Shown piece by piece: positions 11,822-22,736 of a DNA stretch of 64,000 nt. This stretch comes from Carya illinoinensis (taxonomy: Eukaryota > Streptophyta > Magnoliopsida > Fagales > Juglandaceae). Positions within the stretch are counted from its first letter, which is position 1. Every line of letters begins with the position of its first letter. The notes under the pieces were generated by a model. It was given only the letters and a program-made list of their open reading frames with translations, made no database searches and was not told the origin of the DNA. The stretch is from assembly GCF_018687715.1 (NCBI RefSeq), contig NC_056766.1, forward strand, positions 11,983,501-12,047,500, given 5' to 3'. A program made the translations under genes and the position numbers.

Positions 11822-12584
11822 TGGTCAGTTGCTCACCAAGGGACAATGAAGAGATGTGCGATCGGTCTGGAGCTACATGCGGTGGCTAAAAATGGAGGCG
11901 TACATGGAGAGCTTTTCTTGCTCTGTTTTGAGGTGCTCGAAACAGAGGGTGATGGAGGCTTGTCTTCCGCTGTGCAGAGGAGATCTCGGCAGTGTTGGGT
12001 GGTCTGGGCATATATCGTGTACTGTGGCCGTGAGGAGTTAGTTTCCATGAGGGCGCAGCTTCGTGGGAGGTTACGCCGTGGACAACCGAACAGTGGGGTT
12101 ACTTTTGGTGGTGCACGGCTGGAGTGGTGAACTCTTAAGGAGTTTGGAAGGCTGAGGTTCCGTGCGTGGACTGAGCAGTGCTACATAAAGGTGGTGCGGC
12201 GGCAGTATCACTATAATTAAAAGTGGCATGCATGTGCATCTATATATAGACAAATGGAAAACCCTAGGAATGAAGAAAAAGCGACGTACGTGCATGGGAT
12301 GTGAAACTGGTCTTTGAGTTCTGGACAGACTCCATCTCTAAAGTAAATTAACTTTCTCCCCTAATTTTCTCGGCCCGTGAAATATTTCAATTAATCCCAA
12401 AATATCTAATAAATTATACCTATTTAGCAAGCTCAATAAAATTATTCGAGGTCTGCCAAAAATAAATATTTGGGCTCATAGTTCATTCCAAAGATATCTG
12501 TAAATCTCTAGTGGGCTTTTCATTTGTATAAATCTAAAAAGTAAAAAAAAAAAAAACATATGGGTATTGGACTCGGGTGTTACA

Positions 12585-12891
12585 ATTTGTCTAGTAGATT
12601 AAGAGGTCTTCTCCACATGGATAGAATTGGCATTCCTTATTTGCGGACCTCTTAGTGGTTTCTCTGGTAAGTTGCCTTTGTTTTATTTTCATTATTATCC
12701 TGACTTGCTTCTAACTCTTTTGCAGGGTTCTTTCTTCTTGTCTACGTTTGGTTATTGTTTTACCATGTACTAGATTGTTATTGTGCTTTGATTTTGGTTG
12801 GTTTAATTTTTTTGATGACTAGGTTTTCCTCTACCATAGATAAGGGCAATTAATAAAATTGGGGTACCGTTCTCTTCTTAAAAAAAAAAAA
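12585..12891 (+). mobile_element. LINE-A 3' end and poly(A) tail
   Basis: After the solo LTR the LINE continues with the last RNase H codons (LRGLLHMDRIGIPYLRTS), a 3' UTR, and a terminal A run at about 12879-12891 preceded by GGGGTACCGTTCTCTTCTT. LINE-C ends with a closely similar 3' sequence (GATACCATCCTCTTCT), so the two share a family. A poly(A) tail is the hallmark of L1-type retroposition. Confidence 0.8.
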
Positions 12892-13719
12892 TTCAATTTT
12901 CAAATCATTTTGAAAATTCTTGTTTATTTGTTTGCTTTTTCTTTTTCATTTTTTTTACTAGCATGTTTGATTGTCATTAATTTGATTGTCCATTTGCTTT
13001 GGATTGCTTGGAAGACCATAAGTTCATCCATATTGCCATTTGGATTATTATGATTGTGCACAACAAGTGTCAAGATTCTAAAAAATCTATCAAGATTTTA
13101 GAGTTAAAGAGTGGTTAGAGTGATATATATGAAATAAATCCTATAACTTTTAGGTGTATCTTGGACAATGAGATGAGATAAGATGTTTTTAGATAAAAGT
13201 TGAAAGTTGAATAAAATATTATTAGAATATTGCCTTATTTTTATCCGAGTCAATTTCTTGAATGACATTTACAAAATCATCCGAATCCATTTATCATACA
13301 AAAATGCGACAATTTTATCCTAACTTTTCCTTCCTTTGTTTTCCATCCGTTTGAGATCTTTTCCATAATCTGGAAGTACGAGCTCGTCTGTTAGTTCAAG
13401 CCCCAAGCTTTAGTAAAGAATCTAAGATGAAAAGCCTTCAACTGTGTCGGCCAACTTATTTCCTAGTCAGCTTATAACTTTGAAAGAGGTAGCAAAGATT
13501 CATATATGATAAATTTGAAACGCTTCGAGACCAAGGTACAAAAGAACTCTATGTTAGAGGTCCCTGTAGCTTTTCTAGATGATTGCTATGATCTTCCAAG
13601 CTGTACACTAAGAGAACCATAGTTTCCATATCAATCTAAGTCAACTACATATATAAGAGGTGTGAGACTTCCCTTCCACGAGTCCTTAAATGTGCAAATG
13701 GATGGTGGTTGACAGCACC
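12892..13719. other. no gene seen; partial MITE-like fragment
   Basis: AT-rich DNA without a supportable gene. Around 13155-13235, GGACAATGAGATGAGATAAGATG resembles half of the GAGATGAGATG-type MITE that sits in the copia element at 17566. The right part (about 13440-13719) would have been contiguous with 20175 onward before the copia insertion. Confidence 0.5.
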
Positions 13720-13724
13720 AAGGG

Positions 13725-14214
13725 TCTTACAAAATACAATGCCAAAAAATGAAATGCATGCAAGAAGGACACAAGGACAACAACCAAAGCATCTCTAAAA
13801 TAAAATGCAACACTCAAGAGATGCATGCAATTGCTAAAGGTGATAAAACATACTGCAGTACATGAAAAGAAGAAGATGGTAGCAGCAGAGAAAAGAAAGG
13901 AGATGGCATAGAAAAGAAGAACATTAGCTAAGGAAATGCATGGCTGCACACAAAGAAGTATGAGGGACATGATGCATAAAGTTGATTCTACCATACTGTG
14001 CATAAAGTTCTGAATTGATGCTTCTAGTTGTGTAGATAATCAAAAAGTTAGTTTTTTAGTAGCTTTTTACTTTTTTGCTTTCTGTAATGTATATATATTT
14101 GACCTTTGTATAGTCGAAAGAATCAATGAGAATTAGACTTCTTCAAATCTCTGTCAATCTTTGTTTCATTTGTTTCGTCTCAATTTCATTTTCTATTCTT
14201 AACAATTTCTAACA
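13725..14214 (+). repeat. copia 5' LTR
   Basis: About 490 bp, starting TCTTACA and ending CTAACA. It aligns with the 3' LTR at 19706-20169 over most of its length (for example the GCAAGAAGGACACAAGGACA block near 13763 and 19742) with scattered differences and indels. The usual TG start reads TC in both copies. Confidence 0.88.
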
Positions 14215-14226
14215 TGGTGTCAAAGC
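14215..14226 (+). other. copia primer-binding site
   Basis: TGGTGTCAAAGC directly follows the 5' LTR and differs at two positions from the common plant copia PBS TGGTATCAGAGC, complementary to the initiator Met tRNA 3' end. Confidence 0.7.
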
Positions 14227-14280
14227 ATGATTAATTTCCTGCAATACCTTCTTAATTTCTGATCATTTTTCATTAAGCTA

Positions 14281-15200
14281 TGACCTCCTCTTCTTCCACC
14301 TCTTTTTCTCCTATAGAAGATCCTAGTAGCCTATTTTTCTTGCATCACAGTGGTAATGCAAACACTGTCATTGTTTCACCATCCTTAATTGGCTCCAACT
14401 ACATTTCTTGGAGTAGATCTTTCCTTCTCTCTATTTCAATAAAAAACAAGTCAAGTTTCTTAGATGACACCATCTCCACTCTTGGCCTTGCAGATCCCTC
14501 ATATGTATCTTGGTTATGGTGCAACAACATCCTACTTGCTTGGATTTTAAATTCTAATTCCAAGGACATAGCCTCTAATGTGTTTTTCATGAACTCAGCT
14601 AAACAAGTATGGGATAAACTCAAGAAGCGTTTTGCATAGCCTGGTGAAGCTAGAATATATCACCTTTAATACAACCTTAGTGGCATAGTTCAAGGGCATC
14701 TTTCTGTAAGTGACTACTTCACCCAACTTAATGCCATTTGGGAAGAACTGCATAGCTATAGACCCCTCCCTTGTTGCTCTTGTGGTTTATGTGCATGTGA
14801 TGCTTTAAGGAATATTGGTGAAGTTCAACAAAGAGACTATGTTTTCAAATTTTTAATGGGTTTAAACGATAGCTATGATGCTGTCAGAGGGCAAATTATC
14901 TTGTTGAGTCCCTTGTCTTTTCTAGATAAAACCTTCTCACTTATTTTACAAGAAGAGAGGCTAAGGCAAGCAAGAAACATGGTTGTACCTACAACAAAAT
15001 CATCTACCTTACTTGCTTATCAAAGCTTTTCGAAGAAAAAGGAGAAAATAGATTTGGTTTGGGGTCATTGTGGAAAGATAGGACACATGAAGGAGAAGTG
15101 CTACAAACTAATAGGCTTTCCCCCCACTTTCAAATTCACCAAATCTAAATTTGGAAGTGATTCTGGAAAACTTGCTGCTACTGCTTACTTTGCAAATTAG
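14281..15200 (+). pseudogene. copia gag
   Basis: The ATG at 14281 opens a Ser-rich N-terminus followed by the copia gag (UBN2/DUF4219-type) pattern: LIGSNYISWSRSFLLSIS near 14386, a Trp-rich stretch, SAKQVWDKLKKRF near 14600, then YDAVRGQI and EERLRQ further on. A TAG at 14637 and frame disruption interrupt it; the second part is open at 14856-15200. The nucleocapsid CCHC zinc knuckle near 15060-15100 reads W-GHC-GKIGH-MKEKC, so its first Cys is replaced by Trp. Confidence 0.85.
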
Positions 15201-16960
15201 GTTGCTCTAGGTGGTTCCATTGAGGATCAAACTGTTGCTTCAGGCTATGCACCACCTGCTCCAAGTACTTCTTAGTTAACCCTCTCTCAAGCACAAGCAC
15301 AACACCTTGTGGCACTTGTCAATGCTCAATTCCCTCAACTGGCCTTGGGACACAATAAACCACTCCTGCCACCACCTGTGCATCCCTCACCAATTATCTC
15401 AGAACCTGCTCCTTCAACAATATCTCAATCCAACCTAGTAGGTATTCATCACTACTTTTGAATGTCACAACCCCTCTCTCATAACCCCTCTCTTTTCAAT
15501 GTCACAAGTCATGACAAACTCACTACTCTTTCACAAGATCAGCCTATCCTTCATAACACACCATGGATCATGGACACAAGAGCCATTGATCACATGGTGT
15601 GCTTTACCTCATTTTTTACTAATTCTTCTTGCTGCATTCAAGCTTTTATACAACTTCCAAATGGCACAAAAGCTAAGTCACACGCATAGGCATTGTTAAA
15701 CTATCAGATTCTCTTCTTCTTACTGATGTCTTATGTGTTCCCTCTTTTGCTATCAATCTCATCTCAGTCAAAGACCAGACACTTGTCTATTTTTCTTAAA
15801 TGATCTTTGTTTCATTTAGGTCCTCTCTTCGTGTATTATGATTGGACTTGCTAAAATCCATGCTGGTCTCTATCACCTATTGTCTTCACCAGCTGCCAGC
15901 ACCAACATCCCATCTTCCTGGTCTAACTCGAGTCAACCAAGCTACTGTACATCAAGATTTCGACCTATGGCACTTCAAGTTATGACATTTATCTCCTCAA
16001 ATAATCAATTCAATTCATTCCAATGTACCTAATATAAAGTCGAAGGATAAATCTCATTGTAAGGTTTGTCACTTGTCTAAATAGAAACAAATTTCATTCC
16101 CTTCAAGTACTTCAAGTAGTTCATTTCCTTTTGATTTGATCCATTGTCATATATGGGGTCCATATTCCCAAGCTTCCCTTCAAGGATCTCATTACTTTTT
16201 AACTATTGTTGATGATTATTCTTGAGTTATTTGGATTTCCTTAATGAGATTAAAATCAAATACGAGATCCCTTTTGCAATCTTTCTTCCATCTCATACAA
16301 ATCCAATTCAACAAAAACATCAAGCAAATTAGAACCAACAATGTACTTGAGATTGCTATGACTGATTTTTACAGAACACATGTCATCATTCATCAAACAT
16401 CATGTGTGTATACCTATCAACAAAATGGTGTTGTTGAGAAGAAACATCAACATCTCTTGAATGTTGTCCTAGCCCTTCTTTTTCAAGCATAATTACCAAT
16501 CAAATTTTGAGGAGCTGCTATGTTAACTACAACCTATATCATTAACAGAATCCCCACACCTCTCCACTCCAATAAATCCCCATATGAGATGCTTTTCTCA
16601 TCACCACCTTCATACTCAAACCTTTGGGTCTTCTCTTATGTTGGCACTCTCAAACACAGCAGAACCAAATTTCAACATAGAGCTAAACCTTGCATTTTCT
16701 TGGGATACCCTACTAATGTCAAAGGTTATAAACTGTATGGTATTGAATCTCACTCTACCTTCATCTCTCAAAATATCATTTTTCATGAATCTATTTTCCC
16801 CTTCAAATCTGGTTCTCCTTACAACAATGATTTGTCATCCTTTCCAAATAATTTGGTCCTACCTTCTGCAATGCCAGATGACATCTTTTCCTTCCCTTAA
16901 AATTCTCAAACTCTCACTCAAACTCTCACTCCCTCACAATCTAAAGAACCTTCCTCACTA
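15201..16960 (+). pseudogene. copia protease and integrase
   Basis: The aspartic protease core reads WIMDTRAIDHM (near 15563-15595), where Asp-Thr-Gly is expected; the Gly codon has become Arg. Integrase follows with the catalytic-core pattern FLTIVDDYS near 16198, a disrupted second Asp region, and QQNGVVEKKHQHLLN near 16420-16455, which carries the glutamate of the DDE triad. The integrase C-terminal domain with YKLYGIES...FHESIFPF is open at 16520-16900. Several stops and a frame change separate these parts. Confidence 0.85.
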
Positions 16961-17039
16961 GCTGACCCTTCCACCTTTCCCTCACCTACTACCCCCACAT
17001 TTCCCTCACCTGATCCTGACCCTCTCCCCCTTTGAAGGT

Positions 17040-18260
17040 CTGCTAGAAATACAAACCAACGTGCTTATCTTCATCAATATCATTGCCAAGTTTCAGCATT
17101 TCAACTCTTCCTTCCCTCCTCCACAATCCATCCCCTTCATGATTACATAACTTACAAACATCTCTCTCCCTCTCAGCAATCCTTTTCTGTTTTACTTTCA
17201 TTACTTCATGGCCCCAGTCATATAATGAAGTTGTGAGGTTTAGGCATTGGCAAGATGCCATTAAAGCCGAACTCCATGCTTTAGAAGAAAAGAACACTTG
17301 AAAGCCCAACAAAACTGGAATTGGTTGTAAATACGTTTATAAGACCAAGCTGAAATCTGATCGATCCTTTGAAAGGCACAAAGCCAAACTTGTGGCAAAA
17401 GGCTACACTAAAAAAGAAGGCTTTGGATTCCAAGAGACCTTTAGTCTAGTTGAAGCTCACCACAGTTCGAGTTTTCCTTGCCATAGCAGCCATTAAGAAC
17501 TGGTCCCTCACTTAAATGGATGTTCACAATGCCATTCTACATGGAGACCTTGATGAGGACATTTAAGCCCGGATTGGTTACACAAAACCAAAAATCTCAT
17601 CTCATCTCAACTCATTATTACAACTTTTTCAAATCCCCATACAAAATATAATAAATAATTTAACTTTTCCAAATCTCAATACAAAATTAATATTAAAAAA
17701 TTATATTATAACAATATTTTATTCATTACTATTTAAAACATTTCATCTCATCTCATCTGTGTAACCAAATGGGCCTATATGCAATTACCTCCAGGCTATC
17801 ACATCAAGAGTGAGCACATTGATGGGAAGAAACTGGTATGCAAATTAAATTAGTCCCTCTATGGACTTAAGCAAGCATCTAGGCAATGGTTCTCAAAGTT
17901 TTCAAATTCAATCACTACCATTGGGTTTCATCAATCCAAATTTGACTACTCATTGTTCACTAAGGTCAACCCCAATGGTTTTATAACACTCTTAGTCTAT
18001 ATAGATGACATCATAGTTGGAGGTAACTCTCAAGAAGAGGTTGACTCAGTCAAATCTTACCTTCACAGCAAGTTCAAAATTAAGGACCTTGGACCCCTCA
18101 AGTATTTCCTAGGATTGGAAGTTGCTAGGTCCTCATTTGGAATCAACCTTTGTCAAAGGAAGTACACCCTCAAGATATTAGAAGATTTAAGTCTACTTGG
18201 CACAAAGACAGTTTTTGCACATATTGAATTGAAACAAAAACTAGCCACACCATAGAAGAA
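17040..18260 (+). pseudogene. copia reverse transcriptase
   Basis: Copia RT begins with a frame near 17240-17440 carrying HKAKLVAKGYT. It is interrupted by a MITE at 17566-17775, then resumes with YMQLPPGY (17779), LYGLKQASRQW (about 17855) and the active site YIDDI (18000-18014) inside the open stretch 17953-18255. The YIDD aspartates are intact. Stops replace several expected codons, including TAG where a Cys/Lys/Ser-region codon is expected near 17850. RT would copy the element's RNA in the cytoplasm; this one is inactive. Confidence 0.88.
17566..17775. mobile_element. 210-bp MITE in the copia RT
   Basis: A non-coding insertion splits the copia codons for DI/YMQLPP. Its ends are imperfect inverted repeats: GCCCGGATTGGTTACACA at the left and TGTGTAACCAAATGGGCC at the right, with CATCTCATCTC runs inside each end. 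The overlap with the reconstructed target is TA (or TTA with one base lost). Tourist-like PIF/Harbinger is my best guess; Stowaway is possible from the TA. Confidence 0.8.
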
Positions 18261-18289
18261 ATCCTCCAAGATCCTCCAGTTTATAAAAG

Positions 18290-18738
18290 ACTCATTGGAA
18301 GGTTAATTTACTTAACCATCACTAGACTCGACATCACCTATGCTGCAAGTGTTCTAAGCTAGTTCATGGACAGACCCTCACTATCTCATTTGCATTAAGC
18401 CTATGGGATTCTAAGTACCTCAAAGGATCAATAGGTCAAGGCATTTTCTTGTCATCCAAATCAGCTTTACATCTAAGTGCCTATAGTGATTCCGATTGGG
18501 CTTCCTGCTCTGAGACAAGAAGATCTTTCACAGGCTTTTGTATATTTATTGGAGACTCACTAATAAGTTGGAAATCTAAGAAACATGCAAAAATTTCTAG
18601 ATCTTCAGCTGAGGCAAAATATAGGGAACTAGCTTTTACAAGCTATGAGATCATGTGGCTTCTCAGTTTGCTAAAGGAATTTAATGTTGATCATGCACAA
18701 TATGCTTCCCTTTTATGTGATAACTAGGCAGCCATCCC
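18290..18738 (+). pseudogene. copia RNase H, 5' part
   Basis: The pattern YSDSDWASCSETRRSFTGF (18482-18538) is the copia RNase H core with its catalytic Asp. SRSSAEAKYRELA follows near 18597, with Lys where the catalytic-region Glu (SSAEAEYR) is expected. DN then TAG (CAG to TAG) then AA near 18720 marks the DNQAA motif. The frame is cut near 18738 by a LINE fragment. Confidence 0.88.
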
Positions 18739-19497
18739 CTGAGGGAAGTCAACTTCAAGGAGCTATATGAACATCTCACTGTGTTGTGTGATCAGAAACT
18801 AATTGAACTGTTCTCAGTCATTGCTAGGAGCATATGGTTAAGAAGAAACAAGTTACTCTTTGAGGGGTCTTTTTTGCACCCAAACCTGGTTTTGAAACAT
18901 GCATCTCAATCCTTACAGGAGTTCAAGACAGCTCAAGTTAGAAAGCTGGTTGCAACTCAAGTGGCCTCTATCCATCCATCAGTGTGGATCCCTCCTCCAA
19001 CAGCTTGTGTCAAAATCAATTGGGAAGCAGCTGTGAATGTGCCTCAAGATAGAGTCGGTATAGGTCTGGTGGCCAGAGACCATGAGGGTTCCATTCTGGT
19101 CACAAAGAAGCTCTCTATATCCAGCTTGGCAGAACCTATTTTGGCTGAAGCCTTAGGAGCTTTTCATGCGGCTAACTTGGCAAAGGAAATGGATTTTAAT
19201 TCGATTATCTTAGAAGGAGATGCACTTCAGATTGTGAATGGAATCAACCACCATGCTGAAAGATGGGATAGAGTGGGTATGGTTTTGTTAGACACTAAGG
19301 TGTTACTCTCTAGTTTAGTTCAGTGGAAAGTAACTTTTGTTAGGAGAAGTGGTAACCAGGTTGCTCATGATCTAGCTAAGGAGTCCTTAGAACTAGCTGA
19401 GAACTCGGTTGAGTTGGTCATTCGACCTCTTTGTAATCATGTTCCATCTTTCCCTTAAAGGTGTATGAAAGTATAATGTTTCACAAAAAAAAAAAGA
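18739..19497 (+). mobile_element. 5'-truncated LINE fragment with intact RNase H frame
   Basis: The frame is open from about 18739 (no start codon) to TAA at 19456-19458, roughly 240 residues. It encodes the C-terminal tail of a plant LINE: IARSIWLRRNKLLFEG, then an RNase H fold (RVT_3 type) with AEALGA, LEGDA and GNQVAHDLAKESL. The first catalytic acid, usually Asp in KINWDAA, is Glu here (19024-19026). An A-rich tail at about 19483-19494 follows and copia RNase H resumes at about 19498, so this is a retroposed fragment, not a host gene. No clear target duplication was found. Confidence 0.8.
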
Positions 19498-19705
19498 ATC
19501 TAATTTTTCATGAGAGAACCAAGTATATAGAACTAGATTTCCATTTTGTTAGAGAGAAGTCTTGGCCGGTATTATAACAGCAAAGCATGTGTCCTCAAAA
19601 ATTCGGTTGGCATATATTTTCAGTAAGGCCTTACCAACTTCTGCATTTCAGTTTTTATTATCCATGATGTGAATTGTTAATATCTATGCCCATCTTGAGG
19701 GTGAA
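19498..19705 (+). pseudogene. copia RNase H, 3' part, and PPT
   Basis: After the LINE insertion the copia frame continues with FHERTKYIELDFHFVRE (19507-19557), the conserved end of copia RNase H, normally HIEIDCHFVR. A purine-rich CTTGAGGGTGAA at about 19694-19705 directly abuts the 3' LTR and is the likely degenerate polypurine tract. Confidence 0.8.
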
Positions 19706-20169
19706 TCTTACATAATACAATGCAACAAAATGAAATACAAGCAAGAAGGACACAAGGACAACAGCTAAAGCATACCTAAAATACATTGCAACACTCAAGA
19801 GATGCATGCAGTTGCTAAAGTTGATAAAGAATGCTACAGTACACGAAAATAAAGGAGATGGCACAAAAAAGAAGAATATTAGCTGAGGAAATGCATGGCT
19901 GCACACAAAGAAGGATGAGGGACACGATGCATAAAGTTGACTCTACCATACTCTCCATAAAGTTCTGAGTTGATGCTTGTAGTTGTGTAGATAATAAAAA
20001 AGTTAGTTTTTCAGTAGCTTTTTACTTTTATGCTTTCTATAATGTACATATATATGACCTTTGTATAGTCGAAAGAATCAATGAGAATTAGACTCCTTCA
20101 AATCTCTATCAATCTCTGTTTCATTTGTTTCTTCTCAATTTCTTTTTTAGTTCTTAACAGTTTCTAACA
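19706..20169 (+). repeat. copia 3' LTR
   Basis: About 464 bp, starting TCTTACATA and ending CTAACA, aligned with the 5' LTR but missing a stretch near 19855 relative to it. Followed by the AAGGG target duplication at 20170-20174. Confidence 0.88.
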
Positions 20170-20174
20170 AAGGG

Positions 20175-20768
20175 GCGCATTGCTGGAAAGATCTGAAGAA
20201 GGTCTGCAACTAGTTGAATTATGAGTGAAGTCTATGGTTGATAGACGTGGTAGGACTTGAAGCATGAAGTGCAGATGATGAAACACCTTAGTGTAGTTGG
20301 AAATTTTATAAGTAAAATGTTGACAGGTTCCATAGTAAGAGAAAGCAACATTGACAAATTACATTGCATGAAACTAAATTGAGTAGCCAAGCAGAAGTAA
20401 ATTATTAATACAAAAGTCATAATTCTGGGAGTATTTTTACCAACTACAAGGCAGATTCCTATTCTTGCTCTGTGTATCGAGGGAGATTGATATAAGATCT
20501 TTACGCTTAGTGCCATCTCTTACAGTATGCCGTTTATCCTAAAAATCAAGAATGGATATGAAAATCTTTTTTTGATAAGTATAAATGGATATAAAAATCA
20601 AATTAAGCTATTCATGTATTTTTTCTCCTTTTCTATTTGTTTATCTATTTTACATGCTGAGGTGCTCTGGTTACATTTGGATGCCAATATGACTAATAAC
20701 CAAGGATTGGTAGTTCATAATTACTATAAGATCAATTGCAGAAAATGCCTGTAGACAGGCTAGAACTT
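20175..20768. other. no gene seen
   Basis: No supportable coding region. Before the copia insertion it was continuous with 13719 and leftward. Minus-strand frames are open for short runs but I recognise none of them. Confidence 0.5.
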
Positions 20769-20905
20769 TTTGATCATTCAAATTTTGAATGAAAGGATGC
20801 TTGAGTAGCATAAGAGCCATTGGCCTTTTTGCAGGATTCCTACAAAAACAATGCGGAGGAAATTCTTTATTACTGAGGATAATGTTTTTGGAATGATTGG
20901 GGATC
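20769..20905 (-). pseudogene. protein-kinase C-terminal exon remnant (MAPKKK-like)
   Basis: On the minus strand the translation reads IPKTLSSVIKNFLR and then, after a frame change, CFCRNPAKRPMALMLLKHPF. The pattern C-x-R-N-P-x-x-R-P-x-A-x-x-L-L-x-H-P-F is subdomain XI of plant MEKK/YODA-type MAP kinase kinase kinases. The frame change shows it is broken. No other kinase subdomain was recognised nearby, so it is either a leftover exon of a lost host gene or a captured fragment. Confidence 0.6.
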
Positions 20906-20906
20906 T

Positions 20907-21066
20907 ATTCAAAGCTTTGGACATGGCCTGAGGTTGAAACATTGAAAAGAGTTAGGATACTTCAGCAATAAAGTTAAAAACATACATATTCAAAACTTTG
21001 AAGATTTCTTGAGGCTGAAACATTGAAAAGAGTTAGGATACTTCAGCGATAAAGTTAAAACATACA
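20907..21066. repeat. ~80-bp direct duplication
   Basis: GAGGTTGAAACATTGAAAAG...TTCAGCAATAAAG (from 20931) recurs as GAGGCTGAAACATTGAAAAG...TTCAGCGATAAAG (from 21011). The shared core is about 55 bases with a few differences; the preceding bases also resemble each other. Confidence 0.8.
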
Positions 21067-21167
21067 CAACTTAATTGAAGATTTTACAAAATATGCATAT
21101 GGGTATGTCCAAGGACAATAAGGATACCTAGTTTAAGAAAGAAAATTGTGAGCATAGTCTCATTAAT

Positions 21168-21383
21168 CCTCGCACTTGGCAAGACTTGGTTCAGCGGCAA
21201 GTAAAGGCTGAGCTCGTCCGAATACTTTCACTAAGGTCGAGCAGCAAGTAAAGGCTGAACTCTCATTGTTGACCCTCATGCTTGGCTGGAGGGGGCTGAG
21301 CTGTAAGTAAAGGTTGAGCTTGCCTAGAAACTTTGGCAGAGGTCGAGCGACAAGTAAAGGTCGAGCTCACCTCGTTGACCCTC
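21168..21383. repeat. ~107-bp tandem repeat with internal half-repeats
   Basis: Two units start CTCGCACTTGG (21168) and CTCATGCTTGG (about 21274), and a third start CTCGCGCTTA follows near 21381. Each unit contains two copies of GCAAGTAAAGGCTGAGCT-like sequence, so four occur in all. GC content is higher than the flanks. Confidence 0.8.
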
Positions 21384-22406
21384 GCGCTTACTAAGAGTTG
21401 TCAAACCATATTACAAATAATCATTGGCATTCACTAACCTGAGCCATTTGGCTGATGTGTGGTGATGCTCTGAGACGTTATCCGTTGGAGTGCAATCTTT
21501 CTAAAGTTCATCGGATAGTCTATTTTTCAAAAGGAGGTCAGATCATATACATAAAAACCACCTTTCTAAAAACAATAAAGAGAAAATAGAAAAGCAAACC
21601 AGTTTTAGATCTTCCAAATAGACAGAGGACGACATGAGTTTGGTTGCGGCGGAGAAATGGTCCCAATGGCGGTGAAATTTCCTTGACAATCGAAGACAAA
21701 ACTGTATCGGGTGTTGTTTCTCTAGATTTGCTATGATGCGGCTCAGGAGCTTATTATATGGAGTGCTTATGTCTCTATATTTCAGATTGGTGTCCATTAC
21801 TCTCAATAGAATAGCAAATCTCATGTATCCAAAGTGGAACCTATAAGGAGCACACATTGTATATCCAAATCATCCAGCGACTTCGGACACTCTTCAACAA
21901 GGGTAGGAACTAGTAAATCTGGTATATGGATTTTCAGCATTTCTACAAGTACTACGTGCATATGCCAAAAGCCTCTAACTAGAACTCAACTAGTAAATTT
22001 CTTAGGCCACTTGGAACAGCAAGAAAAACTTGTATCAAGTCAAAGAACTTGTCTCATGAATGAAAATAATGAATATCAACTTGTCTGAATTCGACAAACT
22101 GACGAAATCAAAGGGCATAACTAACTTTGTACAAAATTAAGTTACAAAACACTAAAATATGTACAAGCATTGATAATCCTCCATGTTAGATTTCTCAAAA
22201 TTGTTATAATGAATGAAAAAAAGTAAATTCCTGAAGTGAAGATCATGCTTCATTATCAACTTACATTGAAACTGTGGTTGGTCAAAGTCTGACATTACTG
22301 CTGCAATACATAGAAGTAAAATGGTAAAGTATTACAATAAGAGTATAACAGATCATCAAAACCATCATTGGGATATATATATGGACCATGAATCTTCTTG
22401 GATTAC
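21384..22406. other. no gene seen
   Basis: Short open frames on both strands (for example 21543-21857 minus and 21834-22088 plus) show no domain I recognise. The stretch may belong to the 3' part of the neighbouring CACTA remnant. Confidence 0.5.
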
Positions 22407-22736
22407 TTAATTACAGTCCATCTCTTCGTCCATCGATAAATTCTCTTCGCATGTGCTTCCATCGTGGTCTTCATCAATATCATCTGAACAAGTGTCGCTG
22501 TGATTGCCGTTGATCCATGTCTGGTCATTGTGCAAGACATTAGTGTCCCCCATGATTGAGGAAGCATCAATCATGGTGGGCTCTACATCATGCATATGGA
22601 GTGGACTAAGCAAACCATTGTCATCAAATTGGACTGATACATAATAATCCAAGTAATCATTTGCTTGGCAGACATCAACATCATTAAAATCAGATGTATC
22701 ATCTTCTATCACTGGTAATCGTCGTACGCCATACAC
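22407..22736 (-). pseudogene. probable CACTA TNP2 C-terminal fragment
   Basis: A 109-residue acidic frame on the minus strand begins MYGVRRLPVIEDD and continues with aspartate-rich sequence (VDVCQANDYLDYYVSVQFDD). It lies about 200 bases downstream, on the same strand, of a clear TNP2/DUF4218 fragment. Its place and acidity fit the C-terminal (DUF4216-side) end of plant En/Spm transposases, but I cannot confirm the domain. Confidence 0.4.

Larger units (their letters stand above)
9441..12584 (+). mobile_element. solo LTR-1 (3,144 bp) inside LINE-A
   Basis: The segment starts TGTAAGGCCC and ends GGGTGTTACA, giving TG...CA ends with a short terminal inverted repeat. It is flanked by a 5-bp target duplication ATTTG (9436-9440 and 12585-12589), and the LINE reading frame resumes on the other side. 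There is no gag or pol, PBS or PPT, so a solo LTR formed by LTR-LTR recombination is the simplest reading. Such TGTRA(C/A)...CCC ends are common among long LTRs of plant Ty3/gypsy elements; the lineage cannot be fixed here. Strand is arbitrary. A 30-bp minisatellite and an AG microsatellite lie inside. Confidence 0.85.
13720..20174 (+). mobile_element. complete, degenerate Ty1/copia retrotransposon
   Basis: Two similar terminal repeats (13725-14214 and 19706-20169) flank gag, protease, integrase, reverse transcriptase and RNase H remnants in that order, the copia order. A 5-bp target duplication AAGGG is present at 13720-13724 and 20170-20174. PBS and PPT remnants adjoin the LTRs. Many stops and catalytic substitutions make it non-functional. 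A MITE (17566-17775) and a LINE fragment (about 18739-19497) were inserted later. Confidence 0.92.

Noticed and set aside
11661..12295. Several overlapping small frames
   Set aside because: They lie inside solo LTR-1 near the AG run and show no motif.
18739..19458. Host RNase H gene
   Set aside because: No start codon; A-rich tail at the 3' end; inserted between two halves of copia RNase H. It is a retroposed LINE fragment.
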